Origin: CAYLRY01 sp964386535 | GTDB taxonomy: Bacteria > Chloroflexota > Dehalococcoidia > Dehalococcoidales > UBA3254 | Reading direction: 5' to 3' | DNA: 64,000 nucleotides | NCBI GenBank assembly: GCA_964386535.1 | Contig: CAYLRY010000009.1 | Coordinates: 1 to 64,000 of the forward strand | Part shown: piece by piece, positions 60,153 to 64,000 of the stretch | How positions within the stretch are numbered: the first letter of the stretch is position 1 | Layout of the letters: every line of letters begins with the position of its first letter | Program-made: the position numbers and the translations under genes | The notes under the pieces: generated by a model | What the model was told of the DNA's origin: nothing | Seen by the model: only the letters and a program-made list of their open reading frames with translations | The model's database searches: none

Positions 60153-60857
60153 ATGCTTGAAAGTCCCATTTATGCCCTGGCCATTTCACCCCATCCGTTT
60201 GATAACGATTGGGGCATGGCAGGCACCGTAGCCCGCTGGATACTGGAAGGCAAAGAGGTTGTCTATGTAATCTGTACTAACGGCGATAAAGCCAGCAGCA
60301 ACCCTGCCTGGAAAGCAGAAGACCTGGCCCGCACCCGTGAACAGGAGCAACTGGCTGCTGCTCAAGTCCTGGGAGTTAAAGAAGTGATCTTTTTACGTCA
60401 TCCTGACCTGGGATTGGAATATACCCCTGAATTCAGGAAAGAATTGTTAAGACTTATTTTGAAATACCGTCCGGAAATTGTCACCACCTGCGACCCGTTT
60501 TTTATGCCGTATATGTCCAGCCCCGATCACCGCGTCGCCGGAAGAGCAGTACTGGATGCCGTTTGGCCTTTTGCCCTGGCTCCCAATACCTACCGGGACC
60601 TGATGGAAGAGGGTTTGAGCCTCCATAGAGTTAGACAGGTTTTGCTCTGGGCTACCGGACAGACCAATTGCAGCTATGATATAACTGCTACTTTTGAGGC
60701 CAAATTGAAAGCCGTTCGCTGTCATCAGACCCAGGTTAGCGTGCTGCCTCTGGGATGGTATCAGCGGCTGGTGGAACGGCATAAGGCTGCGGCCAAGGGG
60801 ACAAGCTATGAGCTGGCTGAAGCTTTTCAGCGTATAGAAGTGCTCCAGCGTTTATAG
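60153..60857 (+). CDS. PIG-L/LmbE-family protein 1, variant active site
   Basis: A 234-residue member of the PIG-L (LmbE) fold, whose characterised members are zinc N-acetyl-glucosaminyl deacetylases and mycothiol/bacillithiol pathway enzymes. The first motif reads SPHPFDNDWG where the family has HPDD(E/A): the zinc His and second Asp remain, but the Asp used as general base is Phe. The second motif SPDHRVAG is intact. AAGGAGG precedes the ATG. A paralogue with the same change lies just downstream. An ordinary deacetylase activity is therefore doubtful. Confidence 0.85.
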   Translation: MLESPIYALAISPHPFDNDWGMAGTVARWILEGKEVVYVICTNGDKASSNPAWKAEDLARTREQEQLAAAQVLGVKEVIFLRHPDLGLEYTPEFRKELLRLILKYRPEIVTTCDPFFMPYMSSPDHRVAGRAVLDAVWPFALAPNTYRDLMEEGLSLHRVRQVLLWATGQTNCSYDITATFEAKLKAVRCHQTQVSVLPLGWYQRLVERHKAAAKGTSYELAEAFQRIEVLQRL

Positions 60858-61027
60858 TCTTTTTAGAGCCGCTAAATAAACAAAAAGAAAACACCAAACG
60901 ATATTAAAAATAGGAAGGTTTATCCATTTATCGTTGGTAAAGCAGCACAGCATTTCCGTCTTTTAATTTTTGACCCTAGATTTTAATTTATATCCATTTT
61001 CGTTTATGCGAAATAAGGAGGACAATT

Positions 61028-61741
61028 TTGAAGAACAACTCGATCTATTGTCTGGCTATCTCACCCCATCCATTTGATAATGAAATAGGCATTGCCGGAA
61101 CCGTGGCCCGCTGGACTCATGAAGGCAAAGAAGTAGTCTATGTTATTTGTACAGATGGCGAAAAAGGGGTGGCCAACCCCAAATGGTTGCCTGAAGAACT
61201 GGGTAAAGTCCGGGTCCAGGAACAGGCGGAAGCCGCTAAAATCCTGGGAGTTAAAGAAACCATTTTCCTACATCACCCTGACCTGGATGTAGAGTATACT
61301 CCGGAATTCCGCAAAGAACTTTTAAAAATAGTGCTGGAATACAGGCCTGAAATCGTCTCTGTTTGCGACCCGTTTTTTCGCCTTAAAGGTTATATCTCTA
61401 ACCCTGATCACCGTGCCACCGGCCAGGCAGTACTGGATACCATCTGGCCTTATGCTTTAACGCCGAACACCTTCCGCGACCTCTATGATGCGGGATACCG
61501 GCCTCATAACGTTAAAGAAGTCCTGCTTTGGGGTGGAGATCAACCTAATACAACTTATGATATCAGCGATACCTATGATCTTAAAGTAAAGGCTTTTTGT
61601 TGCAATAAAAGCCAGGCTGGCGATCCACCCCGTCAACAGTTTATTGACCGGATGCTGGATCGTGCCGTTCAATCAGCTAAAGGTCATAATTTCAAACTTG
61701 GGGAACCTTTTTTCCGACTGGAGGCGCTGCAAAGTCTGTAA
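61028..61741 (+). CDS. PIG-L/LmbE-family protein 2, variant active site
   Basis: A 237-residue tandem paralogue of the preceding protein; long stretches agree (AGTVARW, EGKEVVYVICT, LGVKE, EYTPEFRKELL). The same Asp-to-Phe change is present in SPHPFDNEIG, while NPDHRATG is intact, so the change is ancestral to the duplication and probably functional. TTG start at 61028 with AAGGAGG upstream. The 170-base gap between the paralogues has a partial inverted repeat (60894-60903 with 60929-60937). Confidence 0.85.
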   Translation: MKNNSIYCLAISPHPFDNEIGIAGTVARWTHEGKEVVYVICTDGEKGVANPKWLPEELGKVRVQEQAEAAKILGVKETIFLHHPDLDVEYTPEFRKELLKIVLEYRPEIVSVCDPFFRLKGYISNPDHRATGQAVLDTIWPYALTPNTFRDLYDAGYRPHNVKEVLLWGGDQPNTTYDISDTYDLKVKAFCCNKSQAGDPPRQQFIDRMLDRAVQSAKGHNFKLGEPFFRLEALQSL

Positions 61742-61903
61742 TTTTCCTGGTTAAACTCCAGTACTGCTTGTAACCGGTCCCCTGAAGGATTAAAATACCA
61801 TGACTGAATTGGATTTTTAAGGTTTTTAGTTGCTGGTAATTGGTTTCTGGTTTTATCTCCCGTTTTGCGTAAAAACCCCCGTATTATTAGAAGGAGGAAA
61901 TAG

Positions 61904-62419
61904 ATGGAATTTACACATGAAAACGTCAGCAAATGGTTTGACAACTATTTTGCCAGCTTTAACCGAAATGCTGGGCCATTGGAAACAGTACCTGAGATGA
62001 TGAAGTTCTTTACACCTGACATGGAGTTTTGGCCTTATAATATGCCTGCCGGCAGTGTCCCGCGGCCGTCATCCCGCGACCAACTTCTGATGACAATGGT
62101 GCATCCCGGCCTGCATGAGCACCTGGAACCTCGTGAATACATTGTCGATCCAAAACGCCTGGTCGTTGTTGTACAGTTTCAACTCTCATTTACGGATGAG
62201 ATTTCCGGGACCAAATGGCCCCCAAGGCAGGCCAGTGCTCATTATTATCTGGAGCCTGATGAGAATACCGGTTTCAAGATCAAGAAAATCCAGTATTTTA
62301 CAGAAGCCTCTGTTCCGGAAACCACCTCACCAACTATGCGAGAGCTATGGAAAAAATACAAGGACAAAGCGCTGGAGGAACTGGCCGTTAACTGGATTAA
62401 GTCTCCACACAAAACCTGA
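61904..62419 (+). CDS. NTF2-like (SnoaL-type) superfamily protein
   Basis: A 171-residue cytosolic protein. The pattern of an N-terminal helix (VSKWFDNYFASFNRNAG), MMKFFTPDMEFWPYN, then beta strands (LVVVVQFQLSFTDE, ASAHYYLEPD, FKIKKIQYF) fits the NTF2/SnoaL-like cone fold, used by small isomerases, dehydratases and ring-cleavage accessory proteins. No catalytic assignment can be made. AGAAGGAGG lies before the ATG. It follows the LmbE-like pair with a 162-base gap and probably belongs to the same cluster. Confidence 0.6.
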   Translation: MEFTHENVSKWFDNYFASFNRNAGPLETVPEMMKFFTPDMEFWPYNMPAGSVPRPSSRDQLLMTMVHPGLHEHLEPREYIVDPKRLVVVVQFQLSFTDEISGTKWPPRQASAHYYLEPDENTGFKIKKIQYFTEASVPETTSPTMRELWKKYKDKALEELAVNWIKSPHKT

Positions 62420-62478
62420 ACGAAAGAAAAGTTAAATAGCGTTGTCTTCAATGACCCTGAAAAACTTTTTTTAATAAT

Positions 62479-62610
62479 CGGGCCGCACCTTGAGAAAGAT
62501 AAGAGGGATCCAAAAAGGTGAACTTACAATCAGCAGCCGTTTTCTTATTCCCTGGTGGTGATTACAAACCAGAGTGAAAACTACTCAAGAGGTGCGGCCT
62601 TGTGGCCACT
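62479..62610. other. Multi-stem structured element between convergent genes
   Basis: GGCCGCACCT (62481-62490) and AGGTGCGGCC (62590-62599) pair perfectly; adding TGAG/CTCA across a two-base bulge gives 14 pairs. Enclosed are ATAAGA/TCTTAT and CTGGT/ACCAG stems, so a ~120-nt branched fold can be drawn. The closing arm can instead pair with GGCC at 62604-62607 (loop TTGT). It lies in the 267-base gap between the NTF2-like and SDR stops. It could be a non-coding RNA, a bidirectional terminator or a decayed mobile element. Confidence 0.5.
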
Positions 62611-62686
62611 TTCTGCTATAGATACTTCTGAAAAAAATTAATAAAAAATTTAAAGGCGTTAAAGAGAGCCAGCAATCATATCATCT

Positions 62687-63511
62687 TTAAGTCTCTTTAT
62701 CTATATTTTCGAAAAATTCTTTCATGCCAGTGGTATTGACGTCTACCACTGATGCCCCGCCATCTGCCATCAGGATATTTCCGTTGACTAATGACGAATC
62801 CTCGCTGGCCAAAAAGCTACAAATAGCGGCTATCTCATCCGGTCGGCCGATACGCCTGAGAGGTGAATTAGATGACATCCTGGTTAAGAGCCAATCAACA
62901 TCTTTGCCTAACTTCTGCGCCAGTGGCAGAACATGGCTTTCCAGCATGGGCGTTTTGACCCCTCCCGGGCAAATGACGTTACAGCGTATATTTGATGGAC
63001 CGTACTGTACTGCTATCTGCTGAGTAAGCGCTATTAGACCACCTTTTGCCGTTGAATATTCGGTTTTACCCGGTGGAAAACGTATACCAGCCAGTGACGC
63101 GATGTTGATTATGGAACCTCCTCCCGCTTTGAGCATATAGGGTAAAACGGTTTTCATAGTTAAAAAAGGTCCGGTCAGATCCACTTCGATAATCCTGTGC
63201 CAAAGATCAAGGTCAAGGTTTTCCCCAGCAGCGGGTGGGTCTATGGCAGCGCTATTCACCAGAATGTCTACTTTACCTCCAAAAGACACTGCAGTTTCCA
63301 CCATACGTTTGACATCTTCCAACCTGGTCACATCCCCGGTACAGGAAATTGTAGATTCTTTTGAGAGCGAACTGGCTGTATATTCCAACAACTGTTGATT
63401 TACATCAGTAAGACAAACTCTGGCTCCATCAGATACAAAGCGTCTGGCTGTAGCCGCGCCTATCCCGCTGGCTGCACCGGTGACCAGTGCTATTTTGCCG
63501 CTTAACTTCAT
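62687..63511 (-). CDS. Short-chain dehydrogenase/reductase (FabG-like)
   Basis: A 274-residue classical SDR oxidoreductase. Nucleotide motif VTGAASGIGAATARRF, then CLTDVN (Asp after the second strand favours NAD), LVNSAAID, the catalytic Ser in NIASLAG and the YxxxK of EYSTAKGG, and NVICPGGVKTPM. No special extension. GGAGGT precedes the ATG. It is transcribed toward the NTF2-like gene. Substrate is probably a hydroxy/keto intermediate of the neighbouring pathway (inference). Confidence 0.92.
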   Translation of the reverse strand: MKLSGKIALVTGAASGIGAATARRFVSDGARVCLTDVNQQLLEYTASSLSKESTISCTGDVTRLEDVKRMVETAVSFGGKVDILVNSAAIDPPAAGENLDLDLWHRIIEVDLTGPFLTMKTVLPYMLKAGGGSIINIASLAGIRFPPGKTEYSTAKGGLIALTQQIAVQYGPSNIRCNVICPGGVKTPMLESHVLPLAQKLGKDVDWLLTRMSSNSPLRRIGRPDEIAAICSFLASEDSSLVNGNILMADGGASVVDVNTTGMKEFFENIDKET

Positions 63512-63671
63512 GCTCTACCTCCAGCAATTTTAACCAGCAGAGCCTGCTAACTCGCTTTGTTATTAAATCCTGGTCAGGTTTCAATTACGGTTAAATACCC
63601 GAAGTACCGGTTTCTGCCTGTGCTAATAAATTCCAGCCCGCCCGCGAGTGAGTCAGGATGCTTCGCCGAGC

Positions 63672-63974
63672 CTAAAGGGTGAAGGGAGGTTCGCTGGCCA
63701 CATCCTTAAGCAATTTTGCTGCTGATTCCTCGCAGTCAGGGGACCCGTGATAAGCCAGGTAGATGCCACCTTCAGCCCCGCAAATGCCACCTGCAGCTAT
63801 CAACTCTGCTTGTACACCGGTTAACAGGGACAAGGCTTCAATCTCGGTAAATACATCCCCTGGGACCGGCATTAAACGGTAGCCGCTGGCACTGGGAGCA
63901 TTGACTTTATTAGCCAGGTCATCCAAGTCTCCAGAAATACGCTTTTCCAGTCCCACCGGTATTATCATTTTCAC
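63672..63974 (-). CDS. Hypothetical small protein
   Basis: A 100-residue frame near the right edge, starting GTG 63974 or ATG 63968. No family recognised. It has a glycine-rich centre (ELIAAGGICGAEGGIYLAYHG) followed by an acidic helix. No transmembrane segment. An in-frame stop does not lie within the bases available far upstream, so the true start could be slightly different. It is upstream of the SDR gene on the same strand with a 160-base gap. Confidence 0.5.
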   Translation of the reverse strand: MKMIIPVGLEKRISGDLDDLANKVNAPSASGYRLMPVPGDVFTEIEALSLLTGVQAELIAAGGICGAEGGIYLAYHGSPDCEESAAKLLKDVASEPPFTL

Positions 63975-64000
63975 ACGGTGCCCGATTACTGCCTGAAGGC

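Noticed and set aside
62420..62686. Known riboswitch class (SAM, cobalamin, TPP) for the structured element
   Set aside because: None of the conserved cores of those classes was found, and there is no downstream gene on either strand for it to control.

Overview
The window looks like a chromosome segment of an anaerobic Chloroflexota bacterium, most likely class Dehalococcoidia. The pointers are a complex I operon without the NADH module (nuoABCDHIJKLMN, no nuoEFG), an hrcA-grpE-dnaK / dnaJ block next to rpoBC and ruvB, a bacterial Elp3-type radical-SAM/GNAT enzyme, a short stand-alone MetE-like methionine synthase and a PAC2-family protein. The phylum call is inference from gene content. No rRNA, tRNA, CRISPR array, transposase or phage gene was seen.

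Layout. 1-8.3 kb is accessory: the 3' part of a secreted zinc metalloprotease (+), a PAC2 protein (-), then a minus-strand operon dppB-like, dppC-like, FAD-dependent oxidoreductase, family-5 solute-binding lipoprotein. 8.6-19.5 kb is the nuo operon followed by yajC, with a small DUF2007-like gene between nuoK and nuoL. 20-24.2 kb carries argF, der, plsY and gpsA (+). 24.2-29.2 kb is the heat-shock block on the minus strand, with a CIRCE operator in front of hrcA and a hairpin plus probable separate promoter between dnaK and dnaJ. 29.4-39.3 kb has an MBL-fold hydrolase, rpoB, rpoC, a terminator and ruvB. 39.3-48 kb is housekeeping: rimI-like, a methyltransferase, elp3, a minimal metallopeptidase, a C-terminal processing protease, rsmE, core methionine synthase and an MFS exporter.

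48.4-54.8 kb is a signalling island. On the plus strand, an RsbV-like STAS protein, a thiamine-diphosphate enzyme and an RsbW-like kinase. Convergent to them, a membrane RsbU-like SpoIIE phosphatase whose stop overlaps the start of an NMT1/THI5-type solute-binding lipoprotein. A further orphan resembling the C-terminal domain found on some RsbW-type proteins follows. Together they could form a ligand-sensing partner-switch controlling or controlled by a TPP enzyme.

54.7-64 kb is a catabolic-looking accessory cluster: an IclR regulator divergent from a ferredoxin-like Fe-S protein, an orphan family-5 solute-binding lipoprotein, a bicupin, two tandem PIG-L/LmbE-type proteins that lack the usual catalytic Asp, an NTF2-like protein, an SDR dehydrogenase and an unknown small protein. 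The orphan binding protein is a paralogue of the one at 3.0-4.7 kb, so the two accessory ends may share the DppBC-type permease.

Non-coding structure includes two families of small dispersed repeats, a long perfect palindrome at 2.97 kb, a ~120-nt multi-stem structure at 62.5 kb, and two genes (ruvB and a methyltransferase) whose conserved N-termini begin upstream of any ATG/GTG/TTG, right where a good Shine-Dalgarno site points to AUC or AUA.
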